Origin: Epiperipatus broadwayi
Lineage: Eukaryota; Onychophora; Udeonychophora; Euonychophora; Peripatidae
Direction of reading: 5' to 3'
Assembly (NCBI GenBank): GCA_028023455.1
Contig: JAQFVV010012544.1
Coordinates: forward strand, 1,560,501-1,624,500
Length of the DNA: 64,000 nucleotides
The translations under genes were made by a program, and so were the position numbers. Each line of letters starts with the position of its first letter. The first letter of the stretch is position 1. This document shows positions 25,144-37,060 of this stretch, piece by piece. Under the pieces are notes generated by a model. The model worked only from the letters and a program-made list of their open reading frames with translations, was not told where the DNA came from and did not search any database.

Positions 25144-26574
25144 AAAATAAGTAAATAATATAAATAAACAATGTGAATCACAAACTTATGGCACTCTTTC
25201 TTTGTATACTTAAATAATGACTTTTTTCTTTAGTACATTTAATTAGTCACTGACTACTGGTCCCATTGTCCCAATCTTCATTAGCTGCTGCATATTATTT
25301 CCCAATCTATGTAATCTGCCTTTTTAGTTTAGTTTTAGTTTACCTACATTTTTTGGTTGGCTCTTTCTATTAATTCTTTGAATGAGACATGTATTTTATT
25401 AAAAAAAACTATTAAATATAAGAAAAACAAACATTACTTACTGTCCCTCTGTTCAACTGTTCTCCCATGTCTGAAAAAAAAAACTATACAAATAATTAGT
25501 GATATACAAATATTAATATATATATTAGCAGATAGTACAAATAATCCTCTGTATTGGACACATTTGGTTTTCATTATTTAGACAACTGACCCACTACTGT
25601 GCTGACAATCAAATTTGCTGACAAATTTATTTATATGGGTGCCAGTGAGCAAAATGAGATCAATAGGGCATGTGAAATAACCCATTGACCCCCAAACTAC
25701 ATATGACTGACTTAATTTTTGATAAAGCAATTCGATTGATGAATATTTATTATTTATTAACTGACGCGTTCCTGACCTGAGTTTAAATATAAGGGTTTAC
25801 TACTTCATTTTCACTAAGCATGAGGCTTTCACACACACACAAAAAAAAAACAAGATTAATATTACACAAAAACTTTTATTTGTTGATATAATTTTTAATC
25901 TTGCTAGCATAAGAGCGTGTGAATCATTTAAGCATTTTGCCAACTGCATCTGGCTGCTTGGGTACACGAAGGGTCTTCACCTACTTTGAGGTTACTCTAG
26001 AAATTATTGTCATTAAAGCATATTGTCACACTGCATTGGACCGCTTGACATATAATTCCCAGTTTGAAATTAAAACTTTTAACATGATATCATATTGGAT
26101 AATTTTTATATATATACTGAGATGAACACTAGTTAATTTTGACACAGACAAAATATTTCATTTATTTTACCCCTTGCCTTGATCTACTCTTTTCCTGCTT
26201 TTCTAGCAATAATTTTCTTACTGTCACGAACACGTATAACACAAACGTATAATATATATACTGATATAGTACACGTATAATTAATTTATACATATATATT
26301 CTATCTTATTTTATTTGAATAATTATTTTAATTAACGAATCTTTTACTCAACGAATATTTGAAAAATAATCTTGAAAACATTTAATTATAAGAAGAAAAT
26401 TACAAAATGACATTTTAATTTATTAAATCATTTCAGTTATGTGTTATAAATCGCATAACTTTTCTCTTAAATATATATAACACTCTTTAAAACATCACTC
26501 TCTACAGAAACATCTAATTTATTGAGATCTCAATGACTGAGTAACTAAAATCATAATTACTGTCTACATGGTGT
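25144..26574 (-). other. leader region of element R
   Basis: Non-coding in all frames; the 74- and 68-codon + strand frames lack motifs. It holds a few less AT-rich patches (25590-25720, 25910-26050) and a short (CA)n near 25831-25842. It corresponds to the untranslated part between the priming site and Gag. Confidence 0.5.
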
Positions 26575-26587
26575 GGGGTTTATTAAA

Positions 26588-26625
26588 TCGAAGCCACAAC
26601 GGTTGGGCAGCCAAAAATATAACCA
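26588..26625 (-). other. primer-binding-site region of element R
   Basis: On the minus strand the base after the 5' LTR starts TGG, and 12 bases further in is TGGCTGCCCAACCGTTGTGG. A TGG start is expected for pairing with the CCA end of a tRNA primer. The second block is the better candidate because its sequence looks like the complement of a tRNA acceptor arm. The tRNA species was not identified. Confidence 0.45.
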
Positions 26626-29600
26626 TGTACCAGTCAAAAAATGTCCACCACCTAAACTGCAAGTCGGATCCAAACTCAGGCAGTTCAAACTTAATTCAAA
26701 CCCAACTCACCAGATCAGATTAGTAGAAATCTAAATCGACAGCACAGTGCTATGTGCCAAAAAACTAGCTCAATGGTTGGTGAGAAATAGAGACCCCTGA
26801 ACTGACACTAATATCGGATAATAAATTAACTAAGATAATTTTAAATCGAATCATACGTATATGTTTGGGTTGCCAACACAGATAGTGAGCATTAACATTA
26901 AAATAATTATGAATAAATGACTTAAGAAACCAAGTGTGTTTAGAAAATATTTAATAATAATAGTTTGTCTTGTTTGAATTTTAAATAATGATTATATTAA
27001 TCACCTCTAGCCTTTAAACAAAGTTTATAATTATAATAAGAGTGGCGGTCCTTATTATATGCCAATGAGTATGATGCAATATTTGAAAGTCTATCTGTCT
27101 ATGCCCCCAACAAGAAAATAAAGGCAGATAAAGGTATTCAGTTGTAAAGGAAATTATTAGTCTATTTTATTACGACAGAATGTGATATTTATTTTCACAT
27201 TCGCAAATTCATTCATGAAGAGCAAAATACACATTTAGGGCATAACTTTAACCTTTATTAGAAAACTTATTTAATTCGAGATAACTGAGAATTTGTTTGA
27301 CTTTAATTGAAATCACTTCATCACAAACATCAGAACGGGCTACTGGAACAGAGAGGCAATAGTGCTGACGAATTATGAGCTATAAAATGAAATTGTAAGT
27401 CAATAGCTGGTCGATAATCTAAGTCCTATGGCTGCTTGCATTTCACAAGTCTTACTGCCCTTTAAGGAGAGGTGATTGTAAAAGTAGTATGGCGGCTTGT
27501 ATTTGACAAGTCTTATACCTTTTAAGTAGATGGAAACACGGGAAAGCCAGGCCGAGTCATAACTATGAGCCTTTGGTATTTTAAATATAACATGAGCGGG
27601 GGGGGGAGTGCTCTCTTCCTCTATAATTACAATATCAGAAATATCATCACCGACAAGACTGCGAAACGAACGATAGCTCTACGCCAGCAACGTTGAAGAT
27701 GATGACTTGATAGTCACCGTTTGAAATTAAAATCCAATTATAGAATGCTCTATGTGATGACTTGATCAAATTAATTAAAGTCAAACGAGCTTTTAATTAA
27801 AACTATTTTAATGCATGATAAAATTATATTAATCATGCCCCAAATATCGTGCCCTTCCTGAATCTAAATAGCAAGTAACTGAAATTTGAATTAGAATATA
27901 TTTGATTCCTTTATCGGCCCTTTTGCAAAAATATTTTAACATTATATATATGAATAAATACATATTGGTAAACACGAGAAAATAGCTGGGGCATAGATTA
28001 GAAATGGAGCTAATAATTTATTATTAGCCAACTATAAAAGTAACAAACATTTAATAATTTCTTTCGACTCGATGATTGATAGAACTGTATAAATCTAGTT
28101 CTAATGGACGAGAATTATTATCAGATTTAATATTATATTTTCTGCATAAGGCAAATAGAACAAAGGAGTTTATTGAGTCGAAAGATTATTGGCATGTAAT
28201 TAAAAATAAATGACATTAATAAATCACACACAATATATATATATATATATAGTATAGTAAATGAACCGCCATAGTAATGAAGGAAAGTTAAATTTAAAGA
28301 CTAGAGATTGAGAGAATTACTAATTTAAAATAGCATAAATAAAAGGTGTTACACAGAGATTATTACATTAAAGAATGAAAACAGCTCTTAAAGGGAGTGT
28401 AAAGTAAAGTTCGGAAACTGGCCAGAAAGTTTAAGGTTCATTATGAAAATAGATTACCCATTTCTTCTGGGGCTGGTTCCCTTAGTTTACATGTCCAGGT
28501 TGGTAAAACATAGGCACGCATTTAGTTGACTACTTGACTAGCATTTTATTTGACTTTGGCAGCATGATTGGTCCGGAAAGGATTTAGCAGCTTCATTGAA
28601 GATTTTTAGGGGACTTCAGGAACAATAGCCAGATTGCTGACATTTAGCCCCTTACCATGATAGGAACACTATTTGAATTCATGATTTAAAATGCATATAG
28701 TTTACTGCACTTCTCTACAACAAAGATGGTTTCTTCCCTCCAAACTTTTCAGAGCTATATACACTGTATCCGATGCCTTGGGGCTAGCGCTTCTTCCATT
28801 ATCAATCTCACAAAATCTACTAGTTTTTAGATACATTCCTTCAATAAGGCTTTCAAACTCATTAACTTGAATTCATTTTCTAATTAGAAAATGAATTCTT
28901 AAAATCAGAAAAATGATTTTAAACAGAGCAAAACTCTCCATACAGTATTGCCACCTGTGCTAAACAGAGTAATCAATGGATGCCAGAAGGCTTGTGCATA
29001 AAATCCCTATCCAATGCCTACTCATCCAATATCCCCAGACTAGTTTCTGGCTTGTGGCCTTCATCAGTGAGGAGCTTTGGATCTGAGAGCACTGCATCTA
29101 GATCTTAAGATCTAATGCAACCCTCTAGCAACCACCTTTTATCTCTACTTAATTACAAAACTATGAGAATGAAATTGAAAACACAAAAAATATTTTTAAT
29201 CTAAGCTCAATAGCTTATAGCTCCTCACTGATGAAGGCCACAAGCCAGAAACTAGTCTGGGGATATTGGATGAGTAGGCATTGAATAGGGATTTTATGCA
29301 CAAACCTTCTGGCATCCATTGATTACTCTGTTTAACACAGGTGGCAATACTGTATGGAGAGTTTTGCTCTGTTTATCAACAATTAATGTGCTAGTATAGG
29401 AAATGTGATCATGTGTTGAAAAATGATTTTAATTAGGAAATCCTTACATTTTAAATACTTATCTTTTTTTCTAATTAATAAAACTTTAACAATTGTTTTG
29501 GAAAGAGAAAATCTAAAAGCTTATTGAAAGAATGTAGCTTTTAATCACTAAAAATTTTAACAAATTATTTAAATTAAAATCAAAACATTCCCGACGCAAT

Positions 29601-29906
29601 GAAACTTTCGAACAATTATATATATTTAAATATTTATAAATATATCCACACAATCCACGCATTTGTAATATATATAAATTCATGAATAATTTTATCATGA
29701 ATTTATTAATAGCATTGATTAATTTAAACTCAAATGAATTAATTTTAATACACATTTATAAAATAAGTTTTTCTTTATGGAAATTAGCATGAATTGAACG
29801 TATATAGCCCAATTGCATTGGACATTTAAGGTTAGTACTAGAGTTTGAAGTGGGATTATGGCTAGATGTCATGAAGCTAGGATCGAACTCAGATCCGACT
29901 GCTTCA
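26626..29906 (-). repeat. 5' LTR of element R (about 2.77 kb plus a foldback insertion)
   Basis: Direct copy of 15962-18721. It is longer because of a foldback at 28923-29417 with a 15-bp target duplication. After removing these, the lengths agree within about 11 bases. Some blocks are identical over 60 bases (for example around 17281 and its partner near 27951), others differ at about 10% of sites. Confidence 0.8.
28923..29417. mobile_element. CATCAGTGA foldback element with 15-bp target duplication
   Basis: Arms at about 28923-29078 and 29217-29378 are near-perfect inverted copies with a 138-base middle segment and a 39-base tail. The empty site is known from the other R LTR (around 18227). 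GAAAAATGATTTTAA is present once there and twice here (28908-28922 and 29418-29432). Such a long duplication is typical of target-primed reverse transcription, not of cut-and-paste transposons. No coding frame. Confidence 0.85.
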
Positions 29907-31299
29907 ATATATATATATATTAAATGTATATACTATTATCCATGGCATCAGATATTGACAAGAAGGTTTGAAATCAAATGCATCAGATACAGGGAATTTG
30001 ATCTATTAGCAATAATAAAATATTTGTATCGATTATTAACTTATATTTTTAATTTTTTTATCATTTCCATAATTGTCTAATACTGCACTGACATTTATGT
30101 ATATTACATTAAACGTATTCTTAACTAGATATGATTAATACATTATTTATACTTGTGATTTACTATAAATATTATAAATATATATAACATATAATTTTTG
30201 GTTTTGGAGAAATAAGGTGGGGCGAAAACGTTAGGGGTGGGGATAGGTGGAATAACAAGTTTAAAGAGAAAGAAAAATTTTAATTTGAAAGAAGGAAAAA
30301 ATTTTAAAAGAATGGATTTGTTTACTATCAATTTTTACGTATGCTTTTTTAAATATTAAAAGGAGAAGGTGAATGGTCAAAGGATTAAAAACGGAATAAG
30401 GCAGAAAAAGAGAAATATAAGTTAAAAATGCAAAAATATAATTAAAGTTGATAAAGCAAAAGAGAAAAGAAAGAATTTAAAGAGTGAGATTAAAAAGAAA
30501 ATTGTAAAGAATTGAAAAAATATTAAGCTTTTTATTTAAGGAGGAAAGAAAGAATTTGGTTACATCAGAAGGAGTCGGATAGGATTCATTGGGCCACAAT
30601 TCCTGGATTAAAAATTTAGCAATCAGTAAAATCAAGGTGAAATTTTATTAGTCCTCCCGAGACATTATTCGGAGAGAAATATCAATAGAAGAGAAAAAAA
30701 GAGAAAGTTTGAAAAAAAAAATTTTCATTACAATAATTTAAAAAATAACGGAAAGATTGTGCAAATAAGAAGAAAAGTCTAGGAAAGAAAGATTTAATAA
30801 TTGATTGTAAAGAAGATGAATTTGAAAGAATAAAGAATTTTAAAAATATATATAAATATTTATTAAGCAAGATAAAGATAAAAAAGCAACAATCAAAAAA
30901 TTGATAAAATTATTAAATAATTTATAAAATAAATTAATTTAGAAAAATACTTTTAAAATCTGAGAGATCAGAATTTAAAATTTGTTTTTTGTTCTGGAAT
31001 TTTAAAAAAAATTTAGAAGGGTTTTGTTAAGGAGAATTTGAGATTTATGGAAAATGTAAGATTTTTTTATTTATTTACATAAAATTTAATATTATTAACT
31101 AAAAGGAGAATTATTAAATAGACTAAAAATAAATAAAATTAATTAAATATTTTAGAATTAATATAAAGAATTTCTATGAGTTTATGGGAAAAGGAAGTTT
31201 TATTTTATGAAGGAAATTGAAGAAGAAGAGAATGGATTATTATTGTTATGGAAAAATATTGATAATTTTTAAAAAATGAATTAATATTTTCTTTAGATC
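29907..31299 (+). other. purine-rich, C-poor non-coding tract
   Basis: After an (AT)n run (29907-29920) the + strand becomes rich in A and G (for example 30200-30560 and 30660-30900), with GGTGGGG and GGGGTGGGG blocks near 30216-30245. Short minus-strand frames at 30143 and 30682 only mirror this purine bias (Phe, Leu, Ser and Lys rich) and are not credible genes. Whether it belongs to family F is unclear. Confidence 0.5.
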
Positions 31300-32342
31300 A
31301 ATGAATATTATGTTGTTGTAGAATGAATGGTAAATATATTATAAAATAATATATTGAAAAAATTATAAAATATATAATTATAATATATAAAGAAATTAGT
31401 AAAAGTAGAAATAATTATATATTATAAATAATTTGATATATTATTAGTATTAAAATGTTTATTTTTAGATATTAGAAAAAAGTAAAATTTGTATGAATAG
31501 TGTTTTTGGTAGAATATTTAGAGAAAATTAAGTATAGAAATGTATATGAATTTGGTATGATATATTTGAAGTTGATATTGTTTTGGAAAGTTTAATAAGT
31601 TTAGAATATGTTTAGTAGAAATTTATTGAAAGTTAGTGAATAGGGAAATATATTAGAAAGATTAAAATTTATTAATGTAATGTTTGTGAATTTAAAATTG
31701 ATGAATGATAATATTAATGTTGATATAATATAATATTAAAAAATTAAAAAAATGGGAATTAATAATTAAAGGTATTGATATATATTAATATAAAGGTAAT
31801 AATTTAAATGTATATAATGTAGTTATAGTATTATAAATAAATATTTATTTGTATAATTAATATATAAAATAAATGATATTATTTGATGATTTTTGTATTT
31901 ATGTTATTTTGTTATTATTATTTATGTTTAAATGAAATAGGAATAAATATTTGAATATTATTTAATTTTAAAGGTGTATTCAGATTGATAGTGTGAAATA
32001 AAATAATATTGAATGAATTTTTTGTGAAATAATGTTGTGAAAAAATGGTAGTGTTTTTATAATATTTTAAGTTATTAAGTTTAAAATGATTTGAATAAAA
32101 GTTAATATGATTTTTATGATTTATTAAAATTGTATGTTTATTTATTATTATAAAATAGTTAGGTTGTTGATTTTTATAATATATTATTTAGTGGATATTA
32201 TATAAAGTTAGAATTATTTATATAAAGTAATTAAAATAGTTATAGATGTATGGAGTGTAGGGTAGGTTTAGGAGATTTGGGGATTATTATTATTAATATT
32301 TATGTATATATATTGAGGTGATGAAAAATATAAAAGTAAATG
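31300..32342 (+). other. 1043-base tract with a single C on the + strand
   Basis: Line-by-line reading finds only one C (31981) between 31300 and 32342, while G stays common (for example GTAGGGTAGGTTTAGGAG near 32257). No frame, repeat unit or RNA gene explains it. It is not simple sequence: the words are varied. Confidence 0.9.
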
Positions 32343-32412
32343 CAGATAAATTGTTTAAATATAATTTTGTTTAATAATAAAAATAGTAATAATAAAACAA
32401 GAATAGCAACGA

Positions 32413-32492
32413 TGATGATGATGATAATAATAATAATAATAATAATAATAAAAGAAGAACGAGGTGGAGGAAGAAGAAGAAAAAGAAGAAGA
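32413..32492 (+). repeat. compound microsatellite (GAT)n-(AAT)n-(GAA)n
   Basis: Successive GAT, AAT and GAA/AGA trinucleotide runs. It marks the right edge of the C-poor tract. Confidence 0.9.
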
Positions 32493-32529
32493 TTCAGTAA
32501 TTAATGATTACCATATAGCAGTACATTTA

Positions 32530-32620
32530 AATCTGCATTCTCACATTAGTTCTTGGCTTTTGCCTTTATTAGTAAAGTGTGGGCTTTAAAGCTGGGAGAA
32601 ATGTATTAGGTTTATAGATG
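32530..32620 (+). repeat. fragment related to the 340-bp tandem family
   Basis: A block with CATTCTCACA, then CTTGG-TTT-GCCTT-ATTAGTAAA, resembles the segments at 46716-46765 and 47062-47105. Diverged and truncated. Confidence 0.4.
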
Positions 32621-32759
32621 GCACTTGAATAGAGAGCAATTCTTTTTTTATCATATGATGTATGTGTTAAATAATTAAGTGATTTTTTAGTAAAAGTAGT
32701 AATAGTAGCAGTAATAATAGTAATAATAAAACAAATTGCATATAATAACTATAAGGACT

Positions 32760-33379
32760 TTAAATATTAATTCTTATTAAGCGCAATGTCAGCACATAAT
32801 ACTTTTATAAAGCTAAAGCTTTAGTACATGTGCCTTGAGTGCTTAATTTTAGCAAGAGAGACCTCTACAAATCATAACACGAGATTTGACTTTATAAAGA
32901 TAAGAGGAACCCTCTTATCTCTAACCTATTTTTCTTAATTATATAGGCAAATCTAAAGCATTTTGATTTGGGAGCATGAAGCTAATAAATTCTTCACTGA
33001 TTAAGTCCACTATTTGTATTAAACACTAACATTCACGAAATCTTTCGATTTACAATGAGTCAATATTCAGATATTAAATTTAGAAATATTTTGAATCAAT
33101 TTAAAGTTATAAATATTAATTCTTTATCAGCACGTAATACTTATATAAAGCCAAAGCTTTAGTACATGCGCCTTGAGTGCTTAATTTTAGCAAGAGAGAC
33201 CTCTACAAATCACAACATGAGATTCGACTTTATAAAGATAAGAGGGATCCTCTTATCTCTAACCTATTTTTCTTAATTATATAGGCAAATCTAAAGCATT
33301 TTGATTTGGGAGCATGAAGTTAATAAATTCTCCACTGATTAAGTCCACTATTTTTATTAAACATTAACATTCGCGAAAA
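32760..33379 (+). repeat. 338-bp tandem repeat, two copies
   Basis: Copies at about 32760-33041 and 33110-33379 align with a constant offset of 338 bases (AGCACATAAT at 32791 and 33129; ATTC-CGAAA at 33031 and 33369). Shared blocks include GCCTTGAGTGCTTAATTTTA, AGAGACCTCTACAAATCA, a GATAAGAGG...CCTCTTATC hairpin and CACTGATTAAGTCCAC. A related array lies in reverse orientation at 46713-47110, so this is a dispersed satellite-like family. Confidence 0.85.
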
Positions 33380-33474
33380 TTCTGCATTGTTAAAACTATT
33401 TCAATAATAAATAGTTCTTTATTAAATATACTAAGGCAGAATTAGTTACCCGATGAAATAAAAATCTTTAAAAA

Positions 33475-33789
33475 TTCAAGCACAAGTGCGTGTGCGGCGC
33501 AACTGTTCCCAAAAGCTGTTAATACAAATACAAATAGCTAACTAAAAATATTAAAACAGCTGAGCGCTTTCAAAGGATCTTGCCTTCATAATCATAGCTT
33601 GCTTACGTTTAAATTTATGCAAATATGCTAATTCCATCTTTTTGATAGAGAAAAAGACGTGTCCTTCCTGTTTATGGCATCGCTGTCGCGAGAGATAAAT
33701 AAAGCCTCTTTGATCTTTCTTTTGAGGTCATGTATTTGTATTAACAGCTTTTGGGAGCAGTTGCGCAGCACACGCACTTGTGCTTGAAT
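33475..33789. mobile_element. 315-bp MITE with 59-bp terminal inverted repeats
   Basis: 33475-33533 and 33731-33789 are inverted copies with about two mismatches over 59 bases, starting ATTCAAGCACAAGTGCGTGT. The interior (197 bases) has more CpG than the surroundings and no frame. It is a non-autonomous DNA transposon; the superfamily is unassigned because no clear target duplication was found. Confidence 0.85.
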
Positions 33790-35189
33790 ACATACATTTC
33801 CCAAAAGTAAAATTATTTAACTTTAAAAATTATAAATCTGAATACAAATGGAGGTGAAATGTCAAATAATTTTTCGTGTAACTGCAATATAAAAATATAT
33901 ATTATAAGTAAATAGAACTTTATATTTATTATAATGTTAATTTACGTTTTATATAATTGTCATATATTTTATCTTAAGTATATAATAATTAATAAATAAA
34001 AAAACGAATATACTTCAAATGAAATGACATTTTTGTAGTTGCGCTCTTTCAAAAATTAAATTAATAATAATAAAAAAAAAATTAATTAATATTTATTTTT
34101 GTATTTTTTTACTAATTTGTTAAAATTAAATGAAAGTGTGAATCTATAGGTAAATTTTTTTAACATATATGAAAACATTGCTTGGATAAATAACTTAAAA
34201 AAATTAAGGTATTTTTTACCGAATCGGTCTTTTTTTTTTCAAAAACCAGAACCTGTTTGCAGACTGGTGGTTGAGAAACACTACTGTGAATCTTTCTCTA
34301 TACTATAATTATTCTAAAAAAAATAAAAAAAATAACATAATGATCAATCATTCTCAAATTTTCGGATATTTCTATGTAAACCCGTACTTTTTATATTGCG
34401 ACATACCTATCTTTACAATATGCTCTATATTCAACGTGATAATACTAATTTTTCCGGTCTACAACTTTCATATATATATATGTGTGTGTGTATGCAACGT
34501 AACAAATTGTTTTGGTATGTTAGACTACATGATTAGCAATTTAAATATACTGACATGAATTCAAAGTCAATGTAGTCTGTGCGAGTATCTTTTCCATTAT
34601 CCTGAACTAATTAAAAGAGACATCAATTAAGTTTCAAAGTGACACTTCCCACAATGTTATCAGATACACAGCTTTTTTCTTACCAAGTGAGACAAATGAG
34701 GAATAAAAAATAAACTGACTTCACTCAGAAACTGTTAAAAGAAAACTTTCTAAAATTTAATGAAAAAAAAAAAACTTGAATAAAATTTAATAGTAAAAAG
34801 CAAATATAAAATATTTTGAAAAGTTTTCAAATATTAAATATTAATTGCTAAAAATTAATACATTATTCTATATTGTGATAAAATTCTGTACACATTAAAA
34901 GTACTATATAACTACAAGCTCTCTCTTCTGGCTTATTATTTAACTAAAATATAAGATGTTATATAATAACCAATTTATGAATTATGAATAATGACAATAC
35001 AAGGATAACAAGACTGATCAGTAGTTCCAACATCAATGACCAGATTATGGTATTCCACAAATCAGAATTCAGTTATTAAATATGTCTTATATCTTATTTA
35101 AATGTTAAACACGATCTTAAACTATCTATTAAAAATATAACTGTGATCTATAAATTATGTAATTTATTACATTACAAAATATGAACAGT
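33790..35189. other. AT-rich spacer, nothing recognised
   Basis: The 95-codon + strand frame at 34271-34558 lacks an identifiable domain and includes an (AT)n/(TG)n-derived stretch (HIYICVCVC), so it is treated as chance. Confidence 0.5.
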
Positions 35190-35450
35190 TTATACAGTAG
35201 TGTCACCGAGTACAAGACATAGTAATCAATGGATGCTAGAAGATTTGTGCATCAAATCTCTATGTAGTACTTATTCATTCAATATTCTCAGACTAGTTTC
35301 TAGCTTGTGGCTTTCATCAGATTAGAAACTAGTCTTGGAATATTGAATGAATAAAAACTAGATAAGGATTTTGTGCACAAATCTTTCTTGCATTCATTGA
35401 TTACTATGGCTTGCACTGGGTGGCATTATTGTGTGGAGAGTTGGGTTATT
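35190..35450. repeat. CATCAGTGA-family foldback, short-loop copy
   Basis: Inverted arms about 35194-35316 and 35319-35445 share the family blocks GATTACT/AGTAATC, ATGCACAAA, GAAACTAGTCT and TGGCA--A-TGT. The loop is almost absent, so the centre is deleted relative to 28923-29417. Confidence 0.8.
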
Positions 35451-35931
35451 GTTTTAACAGCTTGTGTAACCTTATAAATGATGATCATGTGATATTGAGT
35501 GGTTAAATAAGATATGAATAAAAATATATTTTTTAAAATAATCTTCATTGATATTGATATACTTCTAGTGTCTTACCACTTCTTTAAAATTAATCACAAA
35601 AAAAACGTTTTTTGCCCATTATTTCAATCTTTTTCATATTTTTTAAAATTGGTTTATCATCAGACATAATTATGAATATTTTTATCATGATGAAAATAGA
35701 CAATCTTCATTTGACTATTAAAGCAAGCCACTGAATATGCTTATTCACATCTGCAATATATATATATTACTCAGAAGTTGATAAGAAAATCAGTTGCCAG
35801 AAATGGAATGAATCCAAAGATCTCTTAGTGACTGACATCAAATTTGACTGTTCTGCTATCTATTGATAATATTAAAAACCTGTTACACTTGGTTTATATT
35901 TATTTATGTCCTTCCCTTGTATATATATATA

Positions 35932-37060
35932 CACCTGGGTCTCTTTTTATGCGGACTTATTTAACACGATGTTGGAGTTACGCGATTCGTGTTTCACCGG
36001 AAGTCAAACTCTGATATTGCGCTATTACTTTAAATAATAAATTTCACGCACTTACGTTATATTGAAAGTAATAGCAAAATTATTGGAATTCGACATTCAA
36101 CTTAGTAATTTCAATATTTTCAGTGCTTTATAATAGTAAGATTTTATGCAATAATGAAATTAAAATCATGATTTCCACATTTTATGTATACACACATTAA
36201 ATTTTACAAGATTATAATGTAAATTTGTTCAAACATTGTGCATGTTAATTTTGTATTTTAAATCACATTCTGTTTTTGCTTTTTAAAAAAGAACGTTTAA
36301 TCAATTATTAATCATTTAGTGTCCGCAAGTTTATTTTTAAAAGGTGAGTAATAGCAGTGAAACGAAATTTGATTTTTAAATGGAATTGAAAATTAAAAAA
36401 TTAAAGACAAAAATAAAAGTTTAGATACAGAAGAAAATGTAGAAAAAGATAATGAAACAGAAGTGGAACCTGTTCCTTTCACTTCCAAAATGATTCGAGA
36501 AGGTCTTCAACTTTCTAATCAGTTGGCAAATTATTTTCTTACTAATAATACTAATCACGAACGTGCTCTTAAATTCCAACGAGAGCTAAATGGTTGTATG
36601 TCTGAATATCCCGAGCTTCATAAACAATTAATAAAATCATCGTCTCAAAGATTAATTACTAATTACATTGTCACTAGAAAACCATTAAAACAACAACATG
36701 AGATCGGCAAATAGCGTTAATAATTAAAACGTGTATAAAAAAATGTAAATTACTGTACTGTAAATTATGCATAAAAATATATTATTTTGAATAAAATTAA
36801 ATATTATAGTAAAAAAAAGTTTGTCTTGTATCAATTTTTTTCAAATTTGAAATTTTTTATTAGTCATATTTTATTTCCTTATATTTTTTTTGCATGAATT
36901 TTAAAGTAATTTTATGTTGGTGCTTTGCTTTTACGCAAATTTTGAAAAATCACAGACCGCATCCCCCCTTTTTCAATGTAAGTTACTTCTATTTTTGCGC
37001 AATTTTGTTTGCACATGGTTTTTTAGGAACCTATCTATCACATAAAACGAGACCCAGGTG
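35932..37060 (+). mobile_element. 1129-bp DNA transposon of the Tc1/mariner-pogo type, defective
   Basis: Terminal inverted repeats begin CACCTGGGTCTC at both ends (20 of the first 25 bases match), each next to a TA dinucleotide, as expected for TA-targeting IS630/Tc1/mariner/pogo elements. The TA flank lies in (AT)n, so the duplication is suggestive only. The interior keeps only a C-terminal transposase remnant (36397-36714). The catalytic DDE/D region is absent, so it is non-autonomous. Confidence 0.7.
36397..36714 (+). pseudogene. C-terminal remnant of a Tigger/pogo-like transposase
   Basis: Open for about 105 codons after a TAA at 36394; the first listed codon (36463) is GTG, so there is no proper start. 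Features: an acidic stretch (DTEENVEKDNETEVE), a predicted helical region (TSKMIREGLQLSNQLANYF), a central HERALKFQRELNGCM segment and a tail QRLITNYIVTRK. The tail resembles the (K/R)Q-x-T-I-x-x-F/Y end of Tigger/jerky-type transposases. A GGTGAG donor-like site lies upstream at about 36341. The catalytic core is missing. The element around it has TA flanks, which fits this family. The identification rests on the short tail and the context. Confidence 0.45.

Larger units (their letters stand above)
15962..29906 (-). mobile_element. element R: gag-only LTR retroelement, 13.9 kb with nested insertions
   Basis: Two direct repeats (15962-18721 and 26626-29906), each starting TGTACC and ending GCTTCA, bound the element. 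On the minus strand the order is 5' LTR, a TGG-starting priming-site region, a leader, Gag (25143-24165), a purine-rich tract and the 3' LTR. F copy B accounts for 5.15 kb of the interior. Without B, and without the foldback inserted in the 5' LTR, the element is about 8.3 kb: two 2.76-kb LTRs plus about 2.75 kb that encodes Gag only. No protease, reverse transcriptase, RNase H or integrase frame is visible. It must have moved using enzymes from another element. Flanks are (AT)n on both sides, so the target duplication cannot be read. Known gag-only elements with terminal repeats (TR-GAG) are plant examples of this layout. Confidence 0.7.

Noticed and set aside
30143-30870. Minus-strand frames in the purine-rich tract
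   Set aside because: Open only because the complementary strand is purine-rich; residues are almost all Phe, Leu, Ser, Ile and Lys.
34271-34558. 95-codon + strand frame
   Set aside because: Composition follows AT-rich and (TG)n simple sequence; no motif or start context supports it.
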